From the NCBI RefSeq assembly GCF_014280875.1, contig NZ_JACLAL010000012.1:1-64000 (forward strand): 64,000 nt of DNA, given 5' to 3'. How positions within the stretch are numbered: position 1 is the stretch's first letter; every line of letters begins with the position of its first letter. Source of the DNA: Paenirhizobium daejeonense. GTDB taxonomy: Bacteria; Pseudomonadota; Alphaproteobacteria; Rhizobiales; Rhizobiaceae. The position numbers and the translations under genes are program-made. The notes under the pieces were generated by a model that saw only the letters and a list, made by a program, of their open reading frames with translations, was not told the DNA's origin and made no database searches. Positions 43,608 to 51,615 of this stretch are shown one piece after another.

Positions 43608-44669
43608 ATGCGGACAATCAAGGGACCAGGCGTATTCCTGGCACAGTTTGCCGCCGACGATGCCCCCTATAATTCGTTGCCATCTCTTGGCCGCTGGGCA
43701 GCGGACAAGGGCTTCAAAGGCGTCCAGATTCCCACTTGGGATACTCGCCTGATCGACATGAAGCAGGCTGCCGAAAGCCAGACCTACTGTGATGATCTGA
43801 AAGGCATGCTCGGTGAGCACGGTCTGGAGATCACCGAACTGGCGTCGCACATCACGGGCCAGCTCGTGGCCGTGCATCCGGCCCATGACAAGATTATGGA
43901 CAGCTTTGCCCCCGAACATGTTCGCGGAAATCCCGGCGCGCGGCGCGCCTGGGCGGAAGAACAATTGCGTTTTGCCGCACGTGCCTCGAAGCGTTTCGGT
44001 ATCGATCGTCACGTGACGTTCCCGGGGGCGCTGCTGTGGCCCTATCTCTACCCGTACCCGCAGTGGCCGGAAGGCCTTGTCGAGGAGGGATTCGATGAAC
44101 TGGCTCGCCGCTGGAAACCGATCCTGAACGATTTCGACGAGCAAGGCGTCGACGTCTGCTACGAAATTCACCCAAGCGAGGACCTGCATGATGGTCACAG
44201 CTGGGAGATGTTCCTCGACAAGGTCGATGAGCACCCCCGCGCCAATCTCATGTATGACCCCTCGCACCTGGTTCTTCAGGGCATGGACTATCTGGCCTTC
44301 ATCGATCACTACCACGAGCGAATCAAGACCTTCCACGTCAAGGACGCCGAGTTCCGCCCAGACGGAAAATCGGGTGCCTATGGCGGTTACCAGCCATGGT
44401 CCAAACGAGCAGGGCGCTTCAGAAGCCCTGGCGATGGCCAGATCGATTTCGGTGCGATTTTCACCAAGCTGACGACCTACGGCTTTGAGGGCTGGGCGGT
44501 GCTCGAATGGGAGTGCTTCGTCAAGAATCCCGAGGACGGCGCGGCTGAAGGCGCGCGCTTTATTGCCGATCACATCATTCGCGTCTCGGACCGGGCTTTT
44601 GATGATTTCGTAAAATCGGGCGCAAATCGCAGCGCCAACCGGGCCATGCTCGGACTGGAGGAAAAATGA
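43608..44669 (+). CDS. Sugar phosphate isomerase/epimerase family TIM-barrel protein
   Basis: A 353-aa protein of the xylose-isomerase-like superfamily (COG1082). Metal-ligand regions: LEITELASHITGQLVAVHPA, DVCYEIHPSEDLHDGHSWEM, ANLMYDPSHLVLQGMDYLAF, KTFHVKDAEF and GWAVLEWECF. It is longer than IolE and belongs to a different branch often linked to Gfo/Idh/MocA genes; MocC of rhizopine catabolism is in the same superfamily. It may isomerise or dehydrate an inosose or keto sugar. It starts two bases after the SDR stop (ATG 43608, GGAGG nearby) and overlaps the next gene by four bases. Exact reaction unknown. Confidence 0.85.
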   Translation: MRTIKGPGVFLAQFAADDAPYNSLPSLGRWAADKGFKGVQIPTWDTRLIDMKQAAESQTYCDDLKGMLGEHGLEITELASHITGQLVAVHPAHDKIMDSFAPEHVRGNPGARRAWAEEQLRFAARASKRFGIDRHVTFPGALLWPYLYPYPQWPEGLVEEGFDELARRWKPILNDFDEQGVDVCYEIHPSEDLHDGHSWEMFLDKVDEHPRANLMYDPSHLVLQGMDYLAFIDHYHERIKTFHVKDAEFRPDGKSGAYGGYQPWSKRAGRFRSPGDGQIDFGAIFTKLTTYGFEGWAVLEWECFVKNPEDGAAEGARFIADHIIRVSDRAFDDFVKSGANRSANRAMLGLEEK

Positions 44670-45826
44670 GCAGGAGACCTCTTCGACTTGGTATGGTCGG
44701 TGGTGGGCAGGGAGCCTATATCGGCAATATCCACCGCCTGGCGTCTCGCCTCGACGGTCACTGGACCTTGGTCGCTGGCGCGTTCGATGTCGACCCGGAC
44801 CGTGGTCGGGAGTTCGCCCTCAACGAGGGGCTCGATCCCGCGAGAAGCTATGGGACGTACCAGGATTTGATTGCTGGTGAACGTGGACGCGAAGACCGTG
44901 TCGACGCGGTGGCGATCTGCACGCCGAACTTCACCCATTATCCAATCGCCAAGGCCCTGATTGAAGCCGGGTTCGATGTCATTTGCGAGAAGCCCCTGAC
45001 GGCGACGATCGAGGATGCAATTGCTCTCGAGGCATTATCGCGGCAATCCGGCCGTTTTGTCGGTGTGACCTACACCTATTCCGGCTATCCCATGGTTCAT
45101 GAGGCGCGTGTTCGCATTGCCCGAGGCGAGATTGGCGACGTCCGGACGGTTCAAGTTGAATACCCGCTTGAGTGGATGGCAACCGCGATCGAGCAGAAAG
45201 GTAACATTCAGGCGGCCTGGCGCACCGATCCGAAGAAGAATGGACGTGGTGGATCGATCGGCGACATCGGTACTCACGCCTACCACCTCGCCGGATTCGT
45301 GACTGGGCTTACGCTCGAAACGCTCACCGCCGATCTTGCGACGTTTGTCCCGGGGCGCGCCCTGGATGATAACGCACATGTCATGATGCGCTATGAAGGG
45401 GGTGCGCGGGGCCTTCTGTGGTCATCGCAGGTAGCGCTCGGAAACTCCAACGGCGTCAGGCTGCGGGTTTTCGGTTCGACCGGCTCATTTCAGTGGTTTC
45501 AGGAACAGCCGAACGAATTGATCTATACGCCTCTCGATGGCCGAGTGCAGACGATCAAGCGTGGTGCGGACGATTTGTCAGAAGACGCCAAGGTCCGTTC
45601 TCGCACGCCGCCGGGCCATCCAGAAGGCTATCTTGAAGCCTTCGCCAATTTGTACTGCGGCTTCGCGGAAGCGATCCGTGCCCGTCTCGATGAGCGCGAA
45701 CCCACGTCCATTGGGCGCAACATTCCGCTTACCTATGACGGGCTGAAGGGGGTCGCATTCGTTGAAGCCGTCGTTGATAGCGCCGAAGGCGGAAACGCGG
45801 GCTGGGTCACACCAATCGCGGTTTGA
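44666..45826 (+). CDS. Gfo/Idh/MocA family oxidoreductase
   Basis: A 386-aa dehydrogenase, a little longer than IolG. Motifs: LRLGMVGGGQGAYIGNIHRL (dinucleotide binding), FDVICEKPLTATIEDAIALE (catalytic Lys) and GSIGDIGTHAYHLAGFVTG (Asp and His). The GGGQGAYIG opening and length place it in a branch often found beside COG1082 isomerases in uptake loci for inositols and amino- or methyl-inositols. The gene overlaps the isomerase by four bases and ends the plus-strand operon. A terminator-like hairpin follows. It probably oxidises the incoming substrate to a keto intermediate, but which one is unknown. Confidence 0.87.
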   Translation: MSRRPLRLGMVGGGQGAYIGNIHRLASRLDGHWTLVAGAFDVDPDRGREFALNEGLDPARSYGTYQDLIAGERGREDRVDAVAICTPNFTHYPIAKALIEAGFDVICEKPLTATIEDAIALEALSRQSGRFVGVTYTYSGYPMVHEARVRIARGEIGDVRTVQVEYPLEWMATAIEQKGNIQAAWRTDPKKNGRGGSIGDIGTHAYHLAGFVTGLTLETLTADLATFVPGRALDDNAHVMMRYEGGARGLLWSSQVALGNSNGVRLRVFGSTGSFQWFQEQPNELIYTPLDGRVQTIKRGADDLSEDAKVRSRTPPGHPEGYLEAFANLYCGFAEAIRARLDEREPTSIGRNIPLTYDGLKGVAFVEAVVDSAEGGNAGWVTPIAV

Positions 45827-45851
45827 TGACGACATTGTCGTCGTCAGCAGT

Positions 45852-45892
45852 CGAGGGGCGGATGTATCGTTGTGATGCGCCCGCCTCGTTTG
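45852..45892 (+). terminator. Probable transcription terminator of the iolDE operon
   Basis: CGAGGGGCG (45852-45860) pairs with CGCCCGCCTCG (45878-45888), with a two-base bulge, and TTTGT follows. It lies 25 bases after the operon's last stop. A smaller stem GACGAC-att-GTCGTC precedes it. The fold is imperfect, so moderate confidence. Confidence 0.5.
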
Positions 45893-46034
45893 TATCTGCT
45901 TGATTAATAATGCTTGAGCCATTTCAAGAGACTAACCTTGAACACGTCGGAGCGCCTCATCTTGTTCGAGTGCCGCGCTGCGCCGATCTCCAAGGTAGAT
46001 CAGCGCGTCGGGCGCGCTCGAAAGGAACGATATA

Positions 46035-47351
46035 GTGCTGTCACGCCGTATGTTTGTCCTTGGCTTAGCCGCGACGGGTGGCCTAGCCACGGTGGTCGCT
46101 CCGTCATTTGCTCAGGGTAGGTCGCCGGTGGCCGCAACCGCTATCACGCAAGTGTTCGGGAATGGGCTTCGCTTCGTCGCAGTCGCCATCGCCTACCCTG
46201 AAGCGATTCGGTCGGATGCCTTGTCAGTCGATACGTTCAAGGTTGCTGGCCGTACCGTTGTAGATGTCTATGTGGCGACTTCACCCAATCCTGCTCATCG
46301 GACTGAGCTAGGAAAGTATGTCATCGTCTCACTATCGCCAGAAGACGATGACGCGTCCCTTGCTGTGGAAGCGCCCCACCAGGGCCAGAAGCCGACAGGA
46401 AGAGGCGGGCCGGGCACGGCGGGCCAGGCATCCGCGGCCGATACAGCCTGGGTTAAGCCCGAAGGCTCTGTCTTATTGCCCGCCATTGCAACGGTAGATG
46501 GTACAGAAATGGCTGCAGCCGAAATCGGCACTACAGCCGTTCAAAATCTGATCGTCGACGACTTCCAGCAGCTCGAATATGCCGATCCGCAGACGGGAGA
46601 GAAGCTTGGCTACAATCTGTTCGTGCCGCACGACTATGATCCGGAGAAGGCCTATCCGCTCGTAAACTTCATGCATGATGCCGGAGCGACGAGTTCTGAA
46701 ACACGCACGACTCTGCTTCAGGGCCTAGGCGCGATTTCGTGGGCTAGGCCTGCGGATCAGGCAGTGCGCCCCTGCTTTGTGCTGGCGCCGCAATATGCTG
46801 AAATCATCGCCGATGATGATTCCAATACGTCGAGCATGCTCGACACGACGATCAATCTGATCACGTCTTTGACCGAGAAATACAATATCGACAAGGGCCG
46901 GATCTATACGACGGGTCAGTCGGGCGGTGGCATGATGTCCATCGCCATGAACATCAAATATCCGGACTTCTTCGCCGCGTCATTCCTCGTGGCCTGCCAG
47001 TGGGATCCGGCTCTGGTGGCGCCAATGGTGAAGAACCGGCTCTTCATCTTGGTTAGCCAGGACGACGGAAAGGCCTTTCCGGGCCAGAACGCCATTACCC
47101 AGGCACTGGAAGCAGACGGAGCAAAAGTTGCCCGTGCGGTCTGGGACGGCCGGTGGACGGATGACCAGTTCCGGTTTGCCTTTGATGACCTCAACGCGGA
47201 GGGTGCCCGGATCAACTATGTCACATTTGCCGCGGGAACGGTCATACCTGAAGGCGAAAGCACGGCTGGCGCCAGCGGGCACCGCAATACCTGGCGCATA
47301 GCCTATTCGATCGAACCGATCCGTGAATGGCTGTTGCGGGAAGGGTCATAA
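46035..47351 (+). CDS. Tat-exported alpha/beta-hydrolase esterase
   Basis: A 438-aa secreted hydrolase. The N-terminus has a twin-arginine signal, MLSRRMFVLGLAATGGLATV ending APSFAQG. The catalytic domain starts near residue 190 (KLGYNLFVPHDYDPEKAYPL) and contains the nucleophile elbow YTTGQSGGGMMSIAMN; a later His in ASGHRNTWRIAYSI is a candidate catalytic His. This resembles polyhydroxybutyrate depolymerase/feruloyl-esterase-like enzymes. Residues 30-180 form a separate beta-rich region. The start is a GTG at 46035 with AAGGA eight bases before. It stands alone 208 bases after the catabolic operon, so a link to it is uncertain. Substrate unknown. Confidence 0.78.
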   Translation: MLSRRMFVLGLAATGGLATVVAPSFAQGRSPVAATAITQVFGNGLRFVAVAIAYPEAIRSDALSVDTFKVAGRTVVDVYVATSPNPAHRTELGKYVIVSLSPEDDDASLAVEAPHQGQKPTGRGGPGTAGQASAADTAWVKPEGSVLLPAIATVDGTEMAAAEIGTTAVQNLIVDDFQQLEYADPQTGEKLGYNLFVPHDYDPEKAYPLVNFMHDAGATSSETRTTLLQGLGAISWARPADQAVRPCFVLAPQYAEIIADDDSNTSSMLDTTINLITSLTEKYNIDKGRIYTTGQSGGGMMSIAMNIKYPDFFAASFLVACQWDPALVAPMVKNRLFILVSQDDGKAFPGQNAITQALEADGAKVARAVWDGRWTDDQFRFAFDDLNAEGARINYVTFAAGTVIPEGESTAGASGHRNTWRIAYSIEPIREWLLREGS

Positions 47352-47391
47352 CACTTCGATCATCAGTACGTTCGGCGGAGGGAAGAAATCC

Positions 47392-47496
47392 ATGAGCACG
47401 AGATTGAAGCGCGCTGTCGTCGCAAGAGCGCTGTTCAAGCTGGTGCTGGCCATCGTGCCGCTGACTGCGCCCTATGGGCGAGATCCCACCATATAG
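47392..47496 (+). CDS. Possible small membrane-like peptide (34 aa)
   Basis: An ATG at 47392 follows GGAGGGAAG at a good distance. The peptide is MSTRLKRAVVARALFKLVLA followed by IVPLTAPYGRDPTI, with a basic start and a hydrophobic stretch, like a signal peptide or a small membrane protein. It could be the surviving start of a lost exported protein, since what follows (47497-47956) is debris. No homology known. Confidence 0.35.
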   Translation: MSTRLKRAVVARALFKLVLAIVPLTAPYGRDPTI

Positions 47497-47956
47497 GTTC
47501 TAAGTGAGGCGAAGATGGCAACCAACATGGAGGATCTGGGAAGTGCGCTTGACTCGCCGAAGCCGGCTCGACAGATGCGGCGCTACAGCTTGCGCGGCTC
47601 CACCTCGAGGGCGGCAAGGGCCTTGAGATGGATTAGGGCAGGCATGGATTTAGGCGCGAAGGGCCGCAGATCCAGACGACAGCCGGAGGCTACTCCAGCT
47701 CGGCCGGATCTGGTTGGAAGGGTGCGTATCGCTACTGATACAGAAAAGGCGCGTGGCTATTTCCTGAGGTTGGATGCAGAAAGTGACCTCAAGGCCGCTC
47801 GACATCTGTAGACCACGCAATTGAAGACGGAAGGGTAAAGTTCCATAATTATGCTTATCTGATTTTTATAAGCTTTTGAAATTTTTCATGTAATTTGGCC
47901 TCTCTGTCATTCGGATTTTGTGGTAACTCGCCTCTATCGCCACCGGTCTTGAAAGA
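47497..47956. other. Region of probable gene debris
   Basis: No convincing gene. A frame at 47515-47811 is rich in Arg and Ser and looks like GC-driven noise, while a neighbouring frame has a short protein-like piece (AALQLARLHLEGGKGLEMD). This is consistent with decayed sequence. Confidence 0.3.
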
Positions 47957-47959
47957 TTG

Positions 47960-48232
47960 ATGATCCGCTTCCTCACACGATGGCTCGCACGTCGCCGGGC
48001 AAGACGGCGGCGATGGCAGACTGACGCGAGACTTCTCGCGATTTCGGATCCAGCCGGCTCCTACTACGAAGCACAGCGCCGTGCGTTCCATAGCCGGTCC
48101 ACTGGTGACCTCTACGAGTTCTGGTACTGGTCGAAAGTCGCCAGCGAGATAGCCCGGATAGAGCCACGCGCTGAGATCGACTTCGCTGTTCTCAAGGCCG
48201 TGTCTGATCAGGAGGAAGCCGGCCGTCGCTGA
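47960..48232 (+). CDS. Hypothetical small protein (90 aa)
   Basis: The protein begins MIRFLTRWLARRRARRRRWQ and continues with a helical, mixed-charge region (SDPAGSYYEAQRRAFHSRST, then YEFWYWSKVASEIARIEPRA). The basic start could be an amphipathic or DNA-binding helix. Composition and codon pattern look like a real gene, yet I know no family and the ribosome site is weak. It lies between debris and a second small gene, in a typical plasmid accessory patch. Confidence 0.5.
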   Translation: MIRFLTRWLARRRARRRRWQTDARLLAISDPAGSYYEAQRRAFHSRSTGDLYEFWYWSKVASEIARIEPRAEIDFAVLKAVSDQEEAGRR

Positions 48233-48510
48233 CTGGTGGGCTGGTCAGAAAGATGCTCGGCAACAAATGCTGAGCTGTCATCCGTAACTGATCTGTGCCG
48301 GATACCTCAATTCCCGCCGAAGCAAACCCATCCCGCTCTTTATGGATGGCGTCCTGGACCATGTCCGGATCTCCGTCGATCAACCCACTATCGGGGTCGG
48401 CTCGCAAGCTGCCGCCGCTTGTCTTCGCCTGCGCGGTGACCGCGACCTGTCCTAGTCCTTTCGAGGAGCCATCGAGCGGGATCGGCCCGCTCCGGACGGA
48501 GGTTTCTCAA
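48233..48510. other. Intergenic stretch, nothing recognised
   Basis: Open frames here are short and look like shadows. A GGACGGAGG ribosome site near the right end serves the following small gene. Confidence 0.3.
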
Positions 48511-48678
48511 ATGGCACAGGATCTTGCACTCGCACAAGCCCACGCATTTTCTCTTTCGCGCATCCTCATGGTCCCGATCACCCTGTTCAAATCCGGCGAC
48601 GAATTCGACGTCCTTCCGTCCGACGAACTCGATGACGAAGACGATCTTGAGATCGTGCATGAATATGAACCGTGGTGA
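48511..48678 (+). CDS. Small acidic protein (55 aa), unrecognised
   Basis: The ATG at 48511 follows GGAGG at normal spacing. The peptide starts MAQDLALAQAHAFSLSRILM and ends in a strongly acidic tail (SDELDDEDDLEIVHEYEPW). It is short but has good coding character. Its last codons (HEYEPW and stop) lie inside the left 89-bp inverted repeat; the right repeat on the other strand also encodes HEYEPW and stop, so a second copy of this gene's end is present at 54.7 kb. The function is unknown. Confidence 0.55.
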   Translation: MAQDLALAQAHAFSLSRILMVPITLFKSGDEFDVLPSDELDDEDDLEIVHEYEPW

Positions 48679-48746
48679 CTTATGGTCACCTCAGGCTCGA
48701 TCACCCTGCTTTGCAGGGGATCCTGGACTTTCAGCTGCACATAATC
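48658..48746 (+). repeat. Left 89-bp inverted repeat flanking the arsenic region
   Basis: This stretch matches the reverse complement of 54597-54685 with six differences in 89 bases by my count and no gaps. It holds the end of the 55-aa gene and two stems, GGTGAC-ttatg-GTCACC and CCCTGC-ttt-GCAGGG. The pair bounds the whole ars cluster. Confidence 0.85.
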
Positions 48747-48765
48747 CGCCCCGGCTTGGAGGCGG

Positions 48766-48799
48766 TTGACTTATCCCATATATCTATTATTCTGGATAT
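48766..48799 (+). promoter_or_regulatory. arsR promoter and operator
   Basis: TTGACT (48766-48771) and TATTCT (48788-48793) with a 16-base spacer make a good promoter. ATATC (48780-48784) and GATAT (48795-48799) form arms over it, typical for ArsR binding. The predicted start of transcription is about at the GTG of arsR. Confidence 0.6.
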
Positions 48800-49153
48800 G
48801 TGGAAAACAACAATGCAATAGCGGCCCTTGCGGCCTTGGCCCAGAACACCCGCCTTGAGACGTTCCGTCTGCTCGTGCGGCACGAACCGGATGGAATTCC
48901 GGCAGGCGAACTCGCCCGGCTCCTCGATGTCCCGCAAAACACGATGTCGGCGCATCTTGCGACGCTGTCCCGTGCAGGGTTGGTGAAGAGCGAGCGCCAG
49001 AGCCGATCGATCATCTACCGGGCCGACCTAGACGGCCTGCGCGACCTGACACTATTCCTGCTGAAGGACTGCTGCGGCGGATCGACAGAGCTTTGCGCTC
49101 CCCTGATCGCAGAACTGACGCCATGCTGCGCGCCGGGGGTGAACCCATGTTGA
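48800..49153 (+). CDS. arsR: ArsR family arsenite-responsive repressor
   Basis: A 117-aa winged-helix repressor. DNA-binding part: DGIPAGELARLLDVPQNTMS followed by AHLATLSRAGLVKSERQSRS. The C-terminus holds Cys-Cys pairs (LLKDCCGGSTELCAPL and LTPCCAPG) suited to bind As(III), which releases the operator. The start is a GTG at 48800 right after the operator arm, with no Shine-Dalgarno and a -10 box only six bases away, so the message may be leaderless. It opens the plus-strand ars operon and overlaps arsN2 by seven bases. Confidence 0.92.
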   Translation: MENNNAIAALAALAQNTRLETFRLLVRHEPDGIPAGELARLLDVPQNTMSAHLATLSRAGLVKSERQSRSIIYRADLDGLRDLTLFLLKDCCGGSTELCAPLIAELTPCCAPGVNPC

Positions 49154-49584
49154 GCGCGATCGCATTACACGAACTGGCCGGTAGCGACGCTCGTCTCCGC
49201 GAAGCGCTCCGTGCGGCGGATCTCCCGACCGATGACATTGAAGATGAAGGCCGCGCCTTCCTCGAAGCCGTCTTCGACGACGGCCAAACGATCGGATATG
49301 CCGGCCTCGAACGATGCGCCGGCGATTACCTGCTGCGGTCTGTTGTCGTGCTCCCGGAACATCGGGGTCATGGGTTCGGCCGGGCAATCGTCGAGGCAAC
49401 GCTTCGAGGCATAGGTGGCGATGTCTTCCTCGCGACGACGAGTGCAGCGCCGTTTTTCTCGAGCATCGGGTTTTCAGAGGTTCTGCGGACCGAAGTGCCG
49501 GCCGCGGTGCTTGCGACCCGCCAACTGTCCTCCATTTGCCCCTCGTCGGCGACCATCATGAAGCTCAACAGGCCTCCGACCTAA
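49147..49584 (+). CDS. arsN2: ArsN2-type GNAT acetyltransferase
   Basis: A 145-aa GNAT N-acetyltransferase. The acetyl-CoA loop is LLRSVVVLPEHRGHGFGRAI and the last strand-helix part AAPFFSSIGFSEVLRTEVPA. ArsN-type enzymes in ars operons are linked to acetylation of arsenical antibiotics or resistance; the exact substrate for the N2 branch is less certain. The ATG at 49147 overlaps the end of arsR and has GGGGGTG before it; an ATG at 49114 is possible. It is followed by arsC after 15 bases. Confidence 0.83.
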   Translation: MLSAIALHELAGSDARLREALRAADLPTDDIEDEGRAFLEAVFDDGQTIGYAGLERCAGDYLLRSVVVLPEHRGHGFGRAIVEATLRGIGGDVFLATTSAAPFFSSIGFSEVLRTEVPAAVLATRQLSSICPSSATIMKLNRPPT

Positions 49585-49599
49585 CCACGGACCACGACC

Positions 49600-50127
49600 A
49601 TGACTGACAAGACCTATAACGTGCTGTTCCTCTGCACGGGCAATTCCGCTCGCTCTATTCTCGCCGAGTCCATCCTCAACAAAGAGGGCGGCGGCCGGTT
49701 CAAGGCCTATTCCGCCGGTAGCCAGCCGAAGGGCGAAGTCAACCCGCACGCGCTGAAGGAACTGGATGCGCTCGGCTATCCATCGACGGGTTTCTCATCG
49801 AAGAGCTGGGATGTGTTCGCCGCGCCGGGCGCACCGGAGATGGATTTCATCTTCACGGTTTGCGACAGCGCGGCCGGCGAAGCCTGCCCGGTCTGGATTG
49901 GCCATCCGATGACCGCCCATTGGGGTGTCGAGGACCCGGCGGCCGTCGTCGGCACTGAAGTCGAGATCCAGCGCGCTTTCGCCCAAGCTGCACGGTTTCT
50001 GAAGAACCGGATCACAGCCTTCATCAACCTGCCCATCGCCTCGATCGACCGCTTGGCACTCGAACAGCACGTTCGCCAGATCGGTTCGCTCGAAGGCGCA
50101 TCTGTCAAATCCGCGAAGGCCGAGTGA
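49600..50127 (+). CDS. arsC: Arsenate reductase, thioredoxin-coupled (LMW phosphatase type)
   Basis: A 175-aa arsenate reductase with the phosphatase loop LFLCTGNSARSIL (Cys12 to Arg18) and two further cysteines in FTVCDSAAGEACPVW (Cys88 and Cys95), the relay for thioredoxin. It reduces As(V) to As(III), which is then exported by Acr3 or the MFS pump. The length is longer than the 131 residues of S. aureus ArsC but usual for proteobacterial members. One base separates its stop from the acr3 start. Confidence 0.93.
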   Translation: MTDKTYNVLFLCTGNSARSILAESILNKEGGGRFKAYSAGSQPKGEVNPHALKELDALGYPSTGFSSKSWDVFAAPGAPEMDFIFTVCDSAAGEACPVWIGHPMTAHWGVEDPAAVVGTEVEIQRAFAQAARFLKNRITAFINLPIASIDRLALEQHVRQIGSLEGASVKSAKAE

Positions 50128-50128
50128 G

Positions 50129-51187
50129 ATGTCGACATTCGAGCGATACCTGACCGTCTGGGTCTTTCTCTGTATTGCCGTCGGCGTTGCCCTCGGCCAC
50201 TTGATGCCCGGCGTCTTCCAGATCATCGGCGGCGCCGAGATCGCCAAGGTCAACATCCCCGTCGCGATCCTGATTTGGCTGATGATCATCCCGATGCTGC
50301 TGAAGATCGATTTCCGGTCGTTGGCGCAGGTCGGCTCCTACTGGCGCGGGATCGGCGTCACGCTGATCATCAACTGGGCGATCAAACCGTTCTCGATGGC
50401 TCTGCTGGGATGGCTGTTCGTCGGCTGGCTGTTTCGACCCTATCTGCCGGCAGACCAGATCGACTCGTACATCGCTGGCCTGATCATTCTTGCCGCGGCA
50501 CCCTGCACGGCCATGGTCTTCGTGTGGTCGAACCTGACACGGGGAGAGCCGCTGTTCACGCTCTCGCAAGTGGCTTTGAACGACGCCATCATGGTCGTCG
50601 CGTTCGCGCCGATCGTCGGCCTGCTGCTCGGCCTCTCGGCCATCACCGTGCCATGGGGAACACTCGCCCTATCCGTCGCTCTCTACATTGTCGTGCCCGT
50701 CATCATCGCGCAGATGCTGAGAAGCCGCCTGACGCCCGACGGCAAGACGGGTGCGCTCGACCGCTTGCTTGCGAAGCTGCAGCCCATGTCGCTCGTCGCG
50801 CTCCTTGCCACCCTTGTGCTTCTCTTCGCCTTCCAGGGAGAGCAGATCATCGCCCAGCCGGCGATCATCGCATTGCTGGCCGTACCGATCCTGATCCAGG
50901 TCTATCTGAACTCCGGGCTGGCCTACCTTCTGAACCGCTTGGCAGGCGAGCGCCACTGCGTCGCCGGGCCGTCCGCCCTCATCGGTGCCAGCAATTTCTT
51001 TGAACTTGCGGTCGCCGCCGCCATCAGCCTGTTCGGGTTTCAATCGGGTGCGGCACTCGCCACCGTTGTCGGTGTCCTGATCGAGGTGCCCGTGATGCTG
51101 TCGGTCGTCTGGATCGTGAACCGCTCGAAGGGTTGGTATGAAGCATCACCGGCCGTCTCCCGTAACACCGTCACCGAAAGGCCCTGA
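50129..51187 (+). CDS. acr3: Acr3 arsenite efflux permease
   Basis: A 352-aa inner-membrane exporter of the Acr3 family with about ten helices. Signs: FLCIAVGVALGHLMPGVFQI, VAILIWLMIIPMLLKIDFRS and IILAAAPCTAMVFVWSNLTR with the essential Cys, then a conserved Glu in GASNFFELAVAAAISLFGFQ. It expels As(III) using the proton gradient. It lies between the two arsenate reductase genes, two bases before the second one, within the ars operon. Confidence 0.95.
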   Translation: MSTFERYLTVWVFLCIAVGVALGHLMPGVFQIIGGAEIAKVNIPVAILIWLMIIPMLLKIDFRSLAQVGSYWRGIGVTLIINWAIKPFSMALLGWLFVGWLFRPYLPADQIDSYIAGLIILAAAPCTAMVFVWSNLTRGEPLFTLSQVALNDAIMVVAFAPIVGLLLGLSAITVPWGTLALSVALYIVVPVIIAQMLRSRLTPDGKTGALDRLLAKLQPMSLVALLATLVLLFAFQGEQIIAQPAIIALLAVPILIQVYLNSGLAYLLNRLAGERHCVAGPSALIGASNFFELAVAAAISLFGFQSGAALATVVGVLIEVPVMLSVVWIVNRSKGWYEASPAVSRNTVTERP

Positions 51188-51189
51188 CC

Positions 51190-51615
51190 ATGGACGCCAC
51201 CATCTATCACAATCCGGCCTGTGGGACGTCCCGCAACACGCTGGCGCTGATCCGCGCCGCCGGGATCGAACCCACAGTCATCGAATACCTGCAGAATCCG
51301 CCAGCGCGCGAGCAGCTCTCCAAGATGATCGTAGATGCCGGCCTGACGGTTCGGGAAGTGATCCGAGAGAAGGGCACGCCCTATGCGGAACTTGGCCTCG
51401 ACAATCCGGACCTCACCGATGACCAGTTGCTGGACGCGATGATCGCCACCCCGATGCTGATCAACCGGCCACTCGTCGTTACGCCGCTGGGCACCAGACT
51501 GGCCCGCCCCTCGGAGGTCGTGCTCGACATCCTGCCAGCTAACGCCTTCAAAGGACCCTTTACCAAGGAAGACGGTGAACAGGTCCTCGATCAGCAAGGA
51601 AAGCGCATTGTCTGA
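51190..51615 (+). CDS. arsC: Arsenate reductase, glutaredoxin-dependent
   Basis: A 141-aa reductase of the R773 ArsC/Spx-like fold. Catalytic Cys11 is in [20 protein letters not shown], and the Arg residues that bind arsenate are in [24 protein letters not shown] and [11 protein letters not shown]. It uses glutathione and glutaredoxin, unlike the other arsC in this operon, so the cell carries two chemically different As(V) reductases side by side. Its end overlaps the arsH start. Confidence 0.94.
   Translation: MDATIYHNPACGTSRNTLALIRAAGIEPTVIEYLQNPPAREQLSKMIVDAGLTVREVIREKGTPYAELGLDNPDLTDDQLLDAMIATPMLINRPLVVTPLGTRLARPSEVVLDILPANAFKGPFTKEDGEQVLDQQGKRIV

Noticed and set aside
47515-47811. 98-codon plus-strand frame after the esterase
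   Set aside because: Arg/Ser-rich, no good ribosome site, and a competing frame looks equally protein-like over part of it; treated as debris.
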